The position numbers and the translations under genes were made by a program. The notes below the pieces were generated by a model, which saw nothing but the letters and a program-made list of their open reading frames with translations, was not told the origin of the DNA and did no database searches. A stretch of DNA of 64,000 nucleotides, from the NCBI RefSeq assembly GCF_002165135.1, contig NZ_NFZQ01000011.1, forward strand, positions 186,001 to 250,000. The letters are read 5' to 3'. This DNA comes from Pseudomonas sp. SID14000. Lineage in GTDB: Bacteria; Pseudomonadota; Gammaproteobacteria; Pseudomonadales; Pseudomonadaceae. Positions 25,867-36,300 of this stretch are shown piece by piece. The first letter of the stretch is position 1. The number at the start of each line of letters is the position of its first letter.

Positions 25867-26805
25867 TCAGGCCAGCGCCGCGCGGGTGGCGGCGACGGCG
25901 TCAGGGGTATTGAGGTTGTAGGTGGTCACGCCGTCAGCGCAACGCTTGTTCAGGCCAGCCAGGACCTTGCCCGGGCCGCACTCGACCAGGTTGACGGCAC
26001 CGTTCGCAGCCAGGGTCTGCACGCACTCGACCCAGCGTACCGGCTGGTACAGCTGCGCCAGCAGGTCGCGCTTGAGGGCGTCGAGATCAGCTGCAACGGC
26101 GGCAGTGACGTTCTGCACCACAGGAATCTGCGGGGCGTGCCATTCGATGGCGTTGACCGCCTCGGCAAAGCGGTCGGCAGCCGGTTTCATCAGCGCACAG
26201 TGCGACGGCACGCTGACTGCCAGCGGCAGGGCGCGCTTGGCCCCTTTGGCCTTGCACAACTCGATGGCGCGATCGACGGCGGCCTTGTTGCCGGCGATGA
26301 CCACCTGGCCTGGCGAGTTGAAGTTGACCGCGCTGACCACCTGGTCTTCGGCCGCTTCTGCGCAGATTTCCACGACCACGGCGTCGTCCAGGCCAAGAAT
26401 GGCGGCCATGGCGCCATGACCGGCCGGCACGGCTTCCTGCATCAACTGGCCACGGCGCTCGACCAGGCGCACGGCATCTTTCAGGCTCAGGCTACCGGCG
26501 GCAACCAGGGCACTGTATTCACCCAGGCTGTGACCGGAGACGAAGGCCGGCTTCGCACCGCCCTCTTCCAGCCACAGGCGCCACAGCGCGATGGACGCGG
26601 TGAGAATGGCCGGCTGGGTCTTGTCGGTCTGGTTGAGTTGATCTTCCGGGCCTTCCTGAACCAGCTTCCACAGGTCGTAACCGAGTGCCTCGGACGCTTC
26701 CTTGAAGGTTTCGATGATCACTGGCTTCTCGGCGCCGAGCTCGGCGAGCATGCCCAGCGACTGGGAACCTTGACCGGGAAAGACGAATGCGAGAGATGCA
26801 GACAT
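25867..26805 (-). CDS. fabD: malonyl-CoA:ACP transacylase
   Basis: The ATG at 26805 (MSASLAFVFPGQGSQ) has AAGGG 8 bp upstream and gives 312 residues. The catalytic serine is in GHSLGEYSALVAAG and the His in SVPSHCALMKPA. It loads malonyl groups onto ACP. A 127-bp gap separates it from plsX. Confidence 0.97.
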   Translation of the reverse strand: MSASLAFVFPGQGSQSLGMLAELGAEKPVIIETFKEASEALGYDLWKLVQEGPEDQLNQTDKTQPAILTASIALWRLWLEEGGAKPAFVSGHSLGEYSALVAAGSLSLKDAVRLVERRGQLMQEAVPAGHGAMAAILGLDDAVVVEICAEAAEDQVVSAVNFNSPGQVVIAGNKAAVDRAIELCKAKGAKRALPLAVSVPSHCALMKPAADRFAEAVNAIEWHAPQIPVVQNVTAAVAADLDALKRDLLAQLYQPVRWVECVQTLAANGAVNLVECGPGKVLAGLNKRCADGVTTYNLNTPDAVAATRAALA

Positions 26806-26932
26806 TGAACAAGCCCTTATGATCTTGTCGTCGGATAGGGTGCGCCAGGCCCTGGGCCAGGCGCGGAATCTGAAAACTTGGATGGATACACAGACCAAGC
26901 GGTCACATTTAAGCACTTCATGGGCAAAATGC

Positions 26933-27943
26933 CTAAGGCAACAGGTCTTCGAGGCGCCCATGCAAGCGCTGCGGCAGGTTTTCCTGTATCTCGATCAGCG
27001 CCCGCTGGATGGCACTCTGGAAGCCCTGCACGCCCGCCGAGCCATGGCTCTTGATGACGATGCCCTGCAACCCCAGAAAACTGGCACCATTGTGCCGCGC
27101 CGGCGCCAGGTCGGCCTGCAGACGCTTGAGCAGCGGCATGGCCACCGCCCCGGCCGCCCGCGACAACACGCCACCCTTGAACAACTGCTCGATGCGCGCA
27201 GCGATCATCGTCGCCAACCCCTCGCTGGACTTGAGCAGGATATTGCCGACGAACCCATCGCACACCACCACATCGGCCTCACCACGATACAGCCCGTCAC
27301 CTTCGACAAAGCCCACGTAGTTAAGCCCACGGGCATTCTGCAACAGGCTGGCAGCCAGCTTGACCTGCTGATTGCCCTTGATGTCCTCGGTGCCGATGTT
27401 CAGCAGCGCTACTCGCGGCCGATGCACACCCAGGGCCTGAGCAGCCACCGAGCCCATCACGGCAAACTGGTAGAGGTTTTCGGCACTGCAATCGACATTG
27501 GCCCCCAGGTCGAGCAACTGGCAGTAACCCGCCTGAGTCGGAATCGCCGCCACCATGGCGGGCCGGTCGATACCTGGCAAGGTCTTGAGCACGAAACGGG
27601 ACAGCGCCATCAGCGCGCCAGTATTGCCGGCACTGACGCAGGCCTGAGCCTTGCCGTCACGCACCAGTTCGAGGGCGATGCGCATCGACGAATCCGGCTT
27701 GCCCCGCAATGCCTGGGAGGGCCGCTCATCCATGCCGACCACCTCGCTTGCGGCCACGATTTGCAGGCGCGCGCGATCCGCAGCCGCAAGGCCACTGACA
27801 AGATCTTCAAGGAGGGAGGGTTGACCGACGAGGGTCAGGTGCAGCGAGGGGGTAGCCGAAAGGCAGGCAATGCTAGCCTGGACAATGCTGCGGGGACCGA
27901 AGTCCCCGCCCATTGCGTCGATCGCGATGATCTGAGCGGACAA
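26933..27943 (-). CDS. plsX: phosphate acyltransferase
   Basis: The 336 residues begin IAIDAMGGDFGP, the family signature, and contain VSAGNTGALMALSRF and DGFVGNILLK. It makes acyl-phosphate from acyl-ACP for glycerolipid synthesis at the membrane. The start is a TTG 3 bp after the rpmF stop, so translation is probably coupled to rpmF. Confidence 0.96.
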   Translation of the reverse strand: MSAQIIAIDAMGGDFGPRSIVQASIACLSATPSLHLTLVGQPSLLEDLVSGLAAADRARLQIVAASEVVGMDERPSQALRGKPDSSMRIALELVRDGKAQACVSAGNTGALMALSRFVLKTLPGIDRPAMVAAIPTQAGYCQLLDLGANVDCSAENLYQFAVMGSVAAQALGVHRPRVALLNIGTEDIKGNQQVKLAASLLQNARGLNYVGFVEGDGLYRGEADVVVCDGFVGNILLKSSEGLATMIAARIEQLFKGGVLSRAAGAVAMPLLKRLQADLAPARHNGASFLGLQGIVIKSHGSAGVQGFQSAIQRALIEIQENLPQRLHGRLEDLLP

Positions 27944-27946
27944 GGA

Positions 27947-28129
27947 TTACTCGTCAGCGCCCTTGTCGACCACTTTGCGACCACGGTATACGCCTTCTGG
28001 CGAAACGTGGTGACGCAGGTGAACTTCACCGGTGGTTTTCTCTACCGACAGCGCGTTTTCCGACAGAGCGTCGTGCGAACGGCGCATGTCACGGGCAGAG
28101 CGGGATTTTTTGTTCTGCTGAACAGCCAT
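27947..28129 (-). CDS. rpmF: 50S ribosomal protein L32
   Basis: The 60 residues begin MAVQQNKKSRSARDMRRSHD, the standard L32 N-terminus of Pseudomonas. It is a structural protein near the peptidyl-transferase side of the large subunit. The yceD-rpmF-plsX order is conserved and links ribosome and lipid synthesis. Confidence 0.98.
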   Translation of the reverse strand: MAVQQNKKSRSARDMRRSHDALSENALSVEKTTGEVHLRHHVSPEGVYRGRKVVDKGADE

Positions 28130-28142
28130 AATTGATTAACTC

Positions 28143-28670
28143 CTAAACGTTTGGGTCACGCTTTAACTGCGCCAAAACACTGAACGGGTTGGACCGCGAT
28201 ACCTCGTCCTTGCTCGATTCGGGCTCGTCTGCGCCCGCCGGCTGCTGGCATTCTTCCGGATGATGAGCAGGCACGATTGGCAAGGCGAGCAGAAGCTCTT
28301 CCTCGATCAATGCCTGCAGATCCAAAGGATCTTCGCCCAGTTCCAGCACGTCATAGCCTTTCGGCAACGACTGGGTATTCGCACCCTCCTTTACCACGGC
28401 GTATGTACATTCGCTATGGATCGGCAGGGTGACCAGCTCAAGACAACGCTGGCAAACCATCTTGACTTCGACGTCCAGTTCGCTGTGGATAACCACCACG
28501 TGCTGTTCATCTCGTTCAAAATCGAACTTCGCCTGCACCGTACCGACATTGTCGGAAAGCGGGTCGCAGAGTCTTTCCAAATCAGCGAGTTGCAGCGAAC
28601 CGTTAAGGGTTACGCCACGATCGGCTAATTTGCGCGGGTCAACGTGAGGTGGAATCGGGTCATTCAACAT
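28143..28670 (-). CDS. yceD: YceD family protein (DUF177)
   Basis: The 175 residues have the DUF177 core with VKMVCQRCLELVTLPI, a two-Cys motif, and the C-terminal SNPFSVLAQLKRDP seen in relatives. The family is linked to 23S rRNA accumulation, and its gene always precedes rpmF. The start lies 97 bp from the divergent maf gene. Confidence 0.92.
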   Translation of the reverse strand: MLNDPIPPHVDPRKLADRGVTLNGSLQLADLERLCDPLSDNVGTVQAKFDFERDEQHVVVIHSELDVEVKMVCQRCLELVTLPIHSECTYAVVKEGANTQSLPKGYDVLELGEDPLDLQALIEEELLLALPIVPAHHPEECQQPAGADEPESSKDEVSRSNPFSVLAQLKRDPNV

Positions 28671-28766
28671 AGGCGCAGCATTCTAGGGATGCCCCCTGCC
28701 CCTGTCAAAGGAAATTCGGCGGCATCGTGCGTGATAGAATTTATCCAACTGATTCAGGAGTCTACC

Positions 28767-29345
28767 ATGCTTCCTCTGTTACTGGCTTCCAGCTCTGCCT
28801 ATCGCCGCGAACTGCTTGCGCGCCTGCGCCTGCCCTTCACCTGGGCAAGCCCCGACATAGACGAGCGGCGCCTGGATGAAGAACCGGCCGCGGAGCTGGT
28901 GCGCCGGCTGGCCAGGCAAAAAGCCGAAGCCCTGGCGGGCAGCCACCCCGAGCACCTGATCATCGGCTCGGACCAGGTTGCGGTGCTGGGCGAACAGGTA
29001 CTGGGCAAACCACATACGTTCGAGCGGGCCTGCGAGCAGCTGCTGGAGTGCAGCGGGCAGCAGGTGAGCTTCCTGACCGGGTTGGCATTGCTGAACAGCG
29101 CCACCGGGCACTGCCAGGTGGACTGCGTGCCGTTTACCGTGACCCTGCGCGAACTGGACCGGGAGCGGGTGGAGCGCTATGTGACAGCGGAACAGCCGCT
29201 GGACTGTGCCGGCAGCTTCAAGGCGGAGGGGCTGGGGGTGAGTTTGTTTCAGAGCACACATGGGTGCGATGCGACCAGCCTGATCGGGCTGCCGCTGATT
29301 CGGCTGGTGGATATGTTGACCAAGGAGGGGGTGGTGATTCCGTAA
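28767..29345 (+). CDS. maf: Maf-like nucleotide pyrophosphatase (YceF type)
   Basis: The ATG at 28767 has CAGGAG 6 bp upstream and gives 192 residues starting MLPLLLASSSAYRRELL. The family motifs ASSSxYRR, SDQVAVL and KAEGLGVSLF are intact. YceF-type Maf proteins hydrolyse 7-methyl-GTP and related modified nucleotides. The gene is divergent from yceD. Confidence 0.94.
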   Translation: MLPLLLASSSAYRRELLARLRLPFTWASPDIDERRLDEEPAAELVRRLARQKAEALAGSHPEHLIIGSDQVAVLGEQVLGKPHTFERACEQLLECSGQQVSFLTGLALLNSATGHCQVDCVPFTVTLRELDRERVERYVTAEQPLDCAGSFKAEGLGVSLFQSTHGCDATSLIGLPLIRLVDMLTKEGVVIP

Positions 29346-29402
29346 CCCGCCTTGAGATTTTTAGCGCCTGCGAGATCGAGCGCCGCCCGCGCGGCGCTTC
29401 GC

Positions 29403-29860
29403 GGGACAAGCCCGCTCCCACATCTGTTTCGGGCCAATTATTCCTGTGCCAGGTGGGTTGCAGCCTTGGTGCATGGCTGGAGATGGATGAGGAGCAGTTG
29501 CCCACCCTTGATATCGAATGGAACAAACAAGGCGGACAGAGGTGACCTCACAGGAGTGACTGGCCCGAAACAAATGTGGGAGCGGGCTTGCCCCGCGAAG
29601 CGCCGCGCGGGCGGCGCTCGATCTCACCGACGGGACAAGCCCGCTCCCACATCTGTTTCGGGCCAATTATTCCTGTGCCAGGTGGGTTGCAGCCTTGGTG
29701 CATGGCTGGAGATGGATGAAGAGCAGCTTTGCCTCCCCCTTCGATATCGAATGGAACAAACAAGGCGGATAGAGGTGGCCTCACAGGAGGGACTGGCCCG
29801 AAACAGATGTGGGAGCGGGCTTGCCCCGCGAAGCGCCGCGCGGGCGGCGCTCGATCTCAC
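29403..29860. repeat. two tandem 225-229 bp units built from inverted REP-like arms
   Basis: Unit 1 (29403-29627) and unit 2 (29632-29860) are nearly identical, with a start-to-start period of 229 bp and a 4-bp indel near the centre. Each unit opens with GGGACAAGCCCGCTCCCACA and closes with its inverse, so each is a REP doublet (REPIN-like) with about 130 bp of shared inner sequence. Another inverted arm lies just upstream at 29370-29402. The 540-bp gap between maf and sppA holds nothing else I recognise. Confidence 0.8.
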
Positions 29861-29886
29861 AGACACCACAAAACCCGCAACGAACC

Positions 29887-30876
29887 TCAGCGCAACTGCG
29901 GCCCCTGGAACCCCATCCACATCGCCAGGCGCTCGGCCACACTGGCCCCCACACGTTTGGAGAAGCGATCGAGCGCCGACTCCTGCACGGTGAAGTCCAC
30001 TAGCTCCTTCTCACCTACGATCTCGCGCGCCACATAGCTGGCACTACCCAGCCCGTCCACCAGACCCAACTCCTTGGCCTGCTCGCCCGACCAGACCAGG
30101 CCACTGAACAGCTCCGGATGTTCCTTGTCCTTCAGGCGCTCGCCCCGCCCTTGCTTGACCATGGCAATGAACTGCTGGTGCGTGGTATTCAGCACACCCT
30201 GCCAGAACTCGGTCTCTTCCGGCTTTTGTGGCGAGAACGGATCGAGGAAGGCCTTGTGCTCGCCTGCTGTGTAGGTACGCCGCTCCACGCCCAGCTTCTC
30301 CATGGTGCCGACAAAACCATAACCGGCCGCCGTCACACCAATCGAGCCCACCAGGCTGGCCTTGTCGGCATAGATCTCGTCCGCCGCACTGGCGATGTAG
30401 TAAGCACCAGAAGCGCCAAGGTCGGCGATGACCGCATACAGCTTGATAGCGGGGTATTCGGCGCGCAGTCGGCGGATTTCGTCATACACGTAACCCGACT
30501 GCACCGGACTGCCGCCCGGGCTGTTGATGCGCATCACCACAGCCTTGGTCTTGCTGTCCCTGAACGCATCGCGCAGGCTCTTGACGATATTGTCGGCACT
30601 GGCGGGCTCCTGGTCAGCAATCATCCCGCGCACCTCGACCAGCGCGGTATGGTTGGCACTGCGCGACGCCGCCTTGTCCATGTCCATCAGCGGCGTGAAC
30701 AAGGCCAGGATGCCGAACAGGTAGACGAAGGTCAGCGACTTGAAGAAGATCCCCCAGCGTCGAGCCCGGCGCCGCTCCTCTACGCCTGCCAGCAGGGTCT
30801 TTTCCAGCAGCTTCCAGCTCTTGCGCTCTTCACGCTCCTCGGGTTCGGCCTCGGGGGCTTTCCATTCGTCTGCCAT
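29887..30876 (-). CDS. sppA: signal peptide peptidase SppA (S49 family)
   Basis: The 329 residues carry one N-terminal membrane segment (about 46-66) after a charged cytoplasmic stretch. The catalytic serine lies in ADLGASGAYYIASAAD and the Lys in DKASLVGSIGV. MRINSPGGSP is also typical. It is the short, single-domain SppA that degrades signal peptides at the membrane. It follows the HAD hydrolase gene by 6 bp in the rluC operon. Confidence 0.94.
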   Translation of the reverse strand: MADEWKAPEAEPEEREERKSWKLLEKTLLAGVEERRRARRWGIFFKSLTFVYLFGILALFTPLMDMDKAASRSANHTALVEVRGMIADQEPASADNIVKSLRDAFRDSKTKAVVMRINSPGGSPVQSGYVYDEIRRLRAEYPAIKLYAVIADLGASGAYYIASAADEIYADKASLVGSIGVTAAGYGFVGTMEKLGVERRTYTAGEHKAFLDPFSPQKPEETEFWQGVLNTTHQQFIAMVKQGRGERLKDKEHPELFSGLVWSGEQAKELGLVDGLGSASYVAREIVGEKELVDFTVQESALDRFSKRVGASVAERLAMWMGFQGPQLR

Positions 30877-30882
30877 GCTTAC

Positions 30883-31557
30883 CTACCTTGGAAGTGGAAT
30901 TGCGGAACCACCCAGCCACTCACGCAACTGGGAAAAATGATCGATGCACACCTGCGGACCAAACTCGGCCAGCGCCTGCAGCGACATGGCACCATAGCCC
31001 ACGGCCACCGAGTGCATGCCGGCATTGCTGGCCATCTGCAGGTCGAATGCCGAGTCGCCAACCATCAGCGCACGCCCCGGTTCGACACCACAATGGCCGA
31101 GGATTTCCTCGAGCATCAGCGGGTGCGGCTTGCCACGGGTCTCGTCGGCGGCGCGAGTGATGTCGAAGAACTGCTCCCAACCATTGGCCTTGAGCACGCG
31201 ATCCAGCCCGCGACGCGCCTTGCCGGTGGCCACCGCCAGGCGATAACCCTCGGCCCGGAAGGCATCCAGCGACTCGATCACGCCATCGAACAGCGGCGAA
31301 GGCTGCTGGTCCAGCGCCATGTAGATATCGGCATAGTGCTGACGAAAGCTTTCGACCTGAGCTGGCGCCAGGTGCGGGTACAAGGTCTGTATCGCCTCGG
31401 CCAAGGCCAGGCCGATGATGCCCTTGACCGCGTCCTCGCTGCTTTGCGCCTCACCGGCACGCTCGGCGGCGGCATTCATGGCCTCGACGATTCGCCCGAT
31501 CGAGTCGGCAAGGGTGCCGTCCCAGTCGAAGATCAGTAGCTCATAGCCCTTTTTCAT
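30883..31557 (-). CDS. HAD-IA family hydrolase
   Basis: The 224 residues show HAD motif I FDWDGTLADS, motif II ATGKARRGLD and motifs III/IV with KPHPLMLEE and MVGDSAFDLQMA. The cap domain is the helical class of phosphoglycolate phosphatase-like enzymes. The substrate is not predictable. It lies 3 bp after rluC, an order shared by many gammaproteobacteria. Confidence 0.92.
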   Translation of the reverse strand: MKKGYELLIFDWDGTLADSIGRIVEAMNAAAERAGEAQSSEDAVKGIIGLALAEAIQTLYPHLAPAQVESFRQHYADIYMALDQQPSPLFDGVIESLDAFRAEGYRLAVATGKARRGLDRVLKANGWEQFFDITRAADETRGKPHPLMLEEILGHCGVEPGRALMVGDSAFDLQMASNAGMHSVAVGYGAMSLQALAEFGPQVCIDHFSQLREWLGGSAIPLPR

Positions 31558-31560
31558 AGA

Positions 31561-32517
31561 TCAGGACGCACTCAGACGTTCAACGGTTTTCGCCCAGACT
31601 TCATCCACCGGCGCCTCGAGCTTCAACTCGCCACCGTCCGGCAGCGGTACGGTCAGCGCGTAGGCATGCAGGAACAGGCGCTTGCCGCCCAGGTCGCGAA
31701 TTTCGCGACTGAAGTCTTCGTCGCCGTACTTGCTGTCACCGGCGATCATATGCCCGGCATGCAGGGTGTGCACGCGGATCTGGTGGGTACGGCCGGTGAT
31801 TGGGCGCGCCTCGACAATAGTGGCGAACTCGCCGAAGCGGCGCAGCACGCGGAACAGGGTCAACGCCTCCTTGCCCTCGTCGTTCACCTCGACCATGCGC
31901 TCGCCGGAGCGCAGGTTGCTCTTGAGCAAAGGCGCGCTGACCTGCTTCTTCGAGGTCGGCCAGTGGCCGCGCACCAGCGCCATGTAACGCTTGTCGACAC
32001 CGTCGCCGCGCAGCGCCGCGTGCAGGTGGCGCAGCATGCTGCGCTTCTTGGCGATCATCAGCAGGCCGGATGTGTCGCGGTCCAGGCGGTGCACCAACTC
32101 CAGTTCCTTGGCGTCCGGGCGAAGCTGACGCAGCGCCTCGATCACGCCGAAGCTCAGGCCGCTGCCGCCATGCACGGCGATGCCGGCCGGCTTGTTCATC
32201 ACGATCAACGCCTTGTCTTCGTAGACGATGGCGGCCTCCAGCCGCTGCAGAAGGCCCTGGGCGACCGGCGCCGGCTCGTCACGCTCCGGCAGCCGGACGG
32301 GCGGTACTCGCACGATGTCGCCGGCCTGGATCTTGTACTCCGGCTTGACGCGACCTTTGTTGACCCGCACTTCACCCTTGCGCAGGATGCGGTAAACCAA
32401 GGTCTTGGGCACGCCCTTGAGGGCCGTGATGAGGAAATTGTCGATGCGTTGGCCGGCAAGCTCCGGCGCGACTTCGATCAGCTGAACGCCGGAAGTCGGA
32501 GGGGTATTGGTCGTCAT
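31561..32517 (-). CDS. rluC: 23S rRNA pseudouridine synthase RluC
   Basis: The ATG at 32517 gives 318 residues. An S4 RNA-binding domain (AGQRIDNFLITALKGVPKTLVYRILRKGEVRVNKGRV) precedes the RluA-type catalytic domain with the Asp in HRLDRDTSGLL. RluC modifies U955, U2504 and U2580 of 23S rRNA in E. coli. The gene diverges from rne, the conserved arrangement. Confidence 0.94.
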   Translation of the reverse strand: MTTNTPPTSGVQLIEVAPELAGQRIDNFLITALKGVPKTLVYRILRKGEVRVNKGRVKPEYKIQAGDIVRVPPVRLPERDEPAPVAQGLLQRLEAAIVYEDKALIVMNKPAGIAVHGGSGLSFGVIEALRQLRPDAKELELVHRLDRDTSGLLMIAKKRSMLRHLHAALRGDGVDKRYMALVRGHWPTSKKQVSAPLLKSNLRSGERMVEVNDEGKEALTLFRVLRRFGEFATIVEARPITGRTHQIRVHTLHAGHMIAGDSKYGDEDFSREIRDLGGKRLFLHAYALTVPLPDGGELKLEAPVDEVWAKTVERLSAS

Positions 32518-32545
32518 GGCGGGATCATAACAATTTTTTATGGAA

Positions 32546-32574
32546 TTGAAGCACTTAATCATTGCTGCTATAGT
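32546..32574 (+). promoter_or_regulatory. sigma-70 promoter of rne
   Basis: TTGAAG (32546-32551) and TATAGT (32569-32574) are separated by exactly 17 bp. Transcription would begin near 32581 and leave a leader of about 735 nt before the rne ATG. A long 5' leader through which RNase E controls its own mRNA is known from E. coli. Confidence 0.7.
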
Positions 32575-32854
32575 CGCGAACGCCGCCAAAAGCGGCAGGC
32601 CAGCGGCACCAGGCTCCTAGCCGGCCCCTGACCAACGCAATTCTCCAGGACGCGAGGCCGTCCTACGGGGTTTTCGCCAGTTTACCGAATTGCCTGGAAT
32701 CGCCACCAGCGCTGTGTAGAGAAGACCGAAAAAAAACGACAAGTGCGGTGTTTCACCTGCTTACCCGATTCTTTTCGCTGCACCTCTGCCCGCCCGTCGC
32801 TTCCACGCAACGCCCGGCGAATGCTTCGGAAATACCTGCCTTGGACATGAATGG

Positions 32855-32879
32855 CGCCAGCGCAGAACCTGCGCTGGCG
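32855..32879 (+). promoter_or_regulatory. stem-loop in the rne leader
   Basis: CGCCAGCGCAG and CTGCGCTGGCG form a perfect 11-bp stem with a 3-nt loop, followed by AAAAA. No T tract follows, so it is not a terminator on the plus strand. It could be a structured element for RNase E feedback or leader stability. The rest of the 800-bp gap shows no gene I can support. Confidence 0.5.
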
Positions 32880-33315
32880 AAAAATGCAACCCGTTGCGGA
32901 TTCAGCGCGCGGCAGCACCCGAATTATCAGGGATACGTGCAGGGTGGAGATGCACAGCCCTCGGACCGTGTAGCACCGCGTCCGGCCCACCAGCCCACTG
33001 AACGGCTGGCGAGCGGATAAGGTCCTGAACAGATGCCCCCGGGCGTCCACGGCTGACGGTTGATTCCTCCTCCTGACTGAGTGCACAAGGCCCGCTTGGT
33101 TGATTCGGATTACAATTCGAAACCACCGGGGCCTTGTTGGCACCGCAGCAAACAGGACGCGTCGTCGCGACAACGGCAGGCTGGGCAACCGGCTGGTGCC
33201 GAACGTTGCTCGACACGGGGGTGGCCCGGCCACCCTTTGCGCACCTTGGCACCGACCATGAGACGTCGTGTGTGCCGAACGCCGTTTCCGGCAGCCCGGA
33301 AACCGACGGTACAAC

Positions 33316-36300
33316 ATGAAAAGAATGCTGATTAACGCGACTCAACCCGAAGAGTTGCGTGTAGCCCTGGTGGACGGCCAACGTCTCTACGACCTGGACA
33401 TTGAGTCTGGCGCGCGTGAGCAGAAAAAGGCCAACATCTACAAAGGCAAGATCACCCGCATCGAACCCAGCCTCGAAGCCGCCTTCGTCGACTTCGGTTC
33501 CGAACGCCACGGCTTCCTGCCGCTGAAAGAAATCTCCCGCGAATACTTCAAGAAAACCCCCGAAGGGCGGGTCAACATCAAGGAAGTGCTGAGCGAAGGC
33601 CAGGAAGTCATCGTCCAGGTCGAGAAGGAAGAGCGCGGCAACAAAGGTGCCGCCCTCACCACCTTCATCAGCCTGGCCGGCCGCTACCTGGTGCTGATGC
33701 CGAACAACCCGCGTGCCGGTGGCATCTCCCGCCGCATCGAAGGCGAAGAGCGCAACGAACTGCGTGAAGCCCTGAACGGCCTCACCGTGCCGGGCGACAT
33801 GGGCCTGATCGTACGCACTGCCGGCCTTGGCCGCAGCAGCGAAGAAATGCAGTGGGACCTCGACTACCTGCTGCAGTTGTGGACCGCCATCAAGGAGGCA
33901 TCCCAGGACCGCGCCGCGCCATTCCTGATCTACCAGGAAAGCAACGTCATCATCCGCGCCATCCGCGACTACCTGCGCCAGGACATCGGCGAAGTGCTGA
34001 TCGACAGCATCGATGCCCAGGAAGAAGCCCTGACCTTCATCCGCCAGGTGATGCCGCAGTACGCCAGCAAGGTAAAGCTGTACGAAGACAGCGTGCCGCT
34101 GTTCAACCGCTTCCAGATCGAAAGCCAGATCGAAACCGCCTTCCAGCGCGTGGTCGACCTGCCGTCCGGCGGCTCGATCGTGATCGATCCGACCGAAGCC
34201 CTGGTGTCCATCGACATCAACTCGGCGCGCGCCACCAAAGGCAGCGACATCGAAGAAACCGCCCTGCAGACCAACCTGGAGGCGGCCGAGGAAATCGCCC
34301 GCCAACTGCGCCTGCGTGACATCGGCGGCCTGATCGTCATCGACTTCATCGACATGACCCCGGCGAAAAACCAGCGCGCCGTCGAAGAACGTGTTCGCGA
34401 GTGCCTGGAAGCCGACCGCGCCCGCGTCCAGGTCGGCCGCATCTCGCGCTTCGGCCTGCTGGAAATGTCTCGTCAGCGCCTGCGCCCGTCGCTGGGCGAA
34501 AGCAGCGGCATCGTCTGCCCACGCTGCTCCGGCACCGGCATCATCCGTGACGTCGAGTCGCTGTCGCTGGCCATCCTGCGCCTGATCGAAGAAGAAGCCC
34601 TGAAAGACCGCACCGCCGAGGTCCGTGCCCAGGTGCCGATCCCGGTGGCCGCGTTCCTGCTCAACGAGAAGCGCAACTCGATTACCAAGATCGAACTGCG
34701 CACCCGTGCGCGCATCATCATCCTGCCGAACGATCACCTGGAAACCCCGCACTTCGAAGTCCAGCGCCTGCGCGACGACAACCCGGAAGTGCTGAGCAAC
34801 CAGTCCAGCTACGAGATCGCCGCAGCCGAAGCCGAAGAGGCGCCGCAGCCGACCGCCACTCGCACCCTGGTACGCCAGGAAGCTGCAGTCAAGACCGCCC
34901 CGGCCCGCGCCAATGCGCCGGTACCGGCCGCTGTTGAAGAGCCGCAGCCTGCCGCACCGGTCGCCCCTGCCCCGGTCGCTCCGGAGCCGAGCCTGTTCAA
35001 GGGCCTGGTAAAATCGCTGGTAAGCCTGTTCGCCGGCAAGGAAGAGCCTGCCGCCGCACCGGTTGTCACCGCCGCCGAGAAACCTATCGCCGAGCGCAGC
35101 CCACGCAACGAAGAACGCCGCAACAGCCGCCAGCAGAGCCGCAACCGCAACGGCCGCCGCGACGAAGAGCGCAAGCCGCGTGAAGAGCGTGCCGAGCGTA
35201 CCCCTCGGGAAGAGCGCCAGCCACGCGAGGAGCGTGCGCCACGTGAAGAACGCGCCCCACGCGAAGAGCGTGCACCACGCCAGCCACGCGAAGACCGCCG
35301 CGGCAACCGTGGCGAAGAGCGCGTGCGCGAACTGCGTGAACCACTGGATGCCACCCCTGCCGAGCGTGAAGAACGTCAGCCGCGCGAGGAACGTGTAGCC
35401 CGTGAAGAACGTGCTCCACGCGAAGAGCGCGCCCCACGTGAAGAGCGTGCACCTCGCGAGGAACGAGCTCCACGTGAAGAGCGTGCTCCGCGTGAAGAGC
35501 GCGCACCTCGCGAAGAGCGTGCTCCGCGTGAAGAACGTGCACCGCGTGAAGAACGTGCACCGCGTGAAGAACGTGCTCCACGTGAAGAGCGCGCACCGCG
35601 TGAAGAACGTACTCCTCGCGAAGAACGTGCTCCGCGCCCACCACGCGAAGAGCGTCAGCCACGCGTAGCCGAAGAAGCCACCGAGCTGGCCGAAGAGCAA
35701 CTGCCGAACGAAGAGCTGCTGCAGGACGAACAGGAAGGCACCGATGGCGAGCGCCCGCGTCGCCGCTCCCGTGGCCAGCGTCGTCGCAGCAACCGTCGTG
35801 AGCGCCAGCGCAACGCCAACGGCGAACTGATCGACGGCAGCGAAGAAGAAGGCAGCGAAGAGCAGCCACAACCGCACCAGGCCACCGAGCTGGGGGCCGA
35901 ACTGGCCGCAGGCCTGGCCGTGACTGCCGCTGTCGCCAGCAGCAACATCAGCGCCAGCGCCGAAGCCCAGGCCAACCAGCAGGCAGAGCGCGCTACCGCC
36001 GAAGTCACCGCCGTTGCGGAAACCGACAACAGCGAAGCCGCCCAGCCGGTCGAGCAGGCAGAGAAGGTCGAGCAGGTCGAAGCTGCCGCCAAGGCTGAAG
36101 AAGTGGCCGTGGCCCCAGTGGTCGAGCAGCCGATCAGCGAGCCTGTGGCCGTGGTCGAGGCAACTGCCGAGCCAGTGGTCGAAGTCGCTCCGCAGCCAGT
36201 GGTCGAGGCAGCACCTGCTGCCGAGCCGGTAGTGGTTGCCGAAACACCGGTAGAAGCGCCTGCCGTCGAGGCCGGTGAAATCGAGCAGGCCCCGGCCGTG

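Noticed and set aside
29403..29860. CRISPR array
   Set aside because: Only two long units exist, each with internal inverted symmetry, and there are no short regular spacers or cas genes.
35413..35628. CRISPR-like or satellite repeat
   Set aside because: The 18-bp periodicity lies inside an open frame and encodes a protein repeat with synonymous variation.
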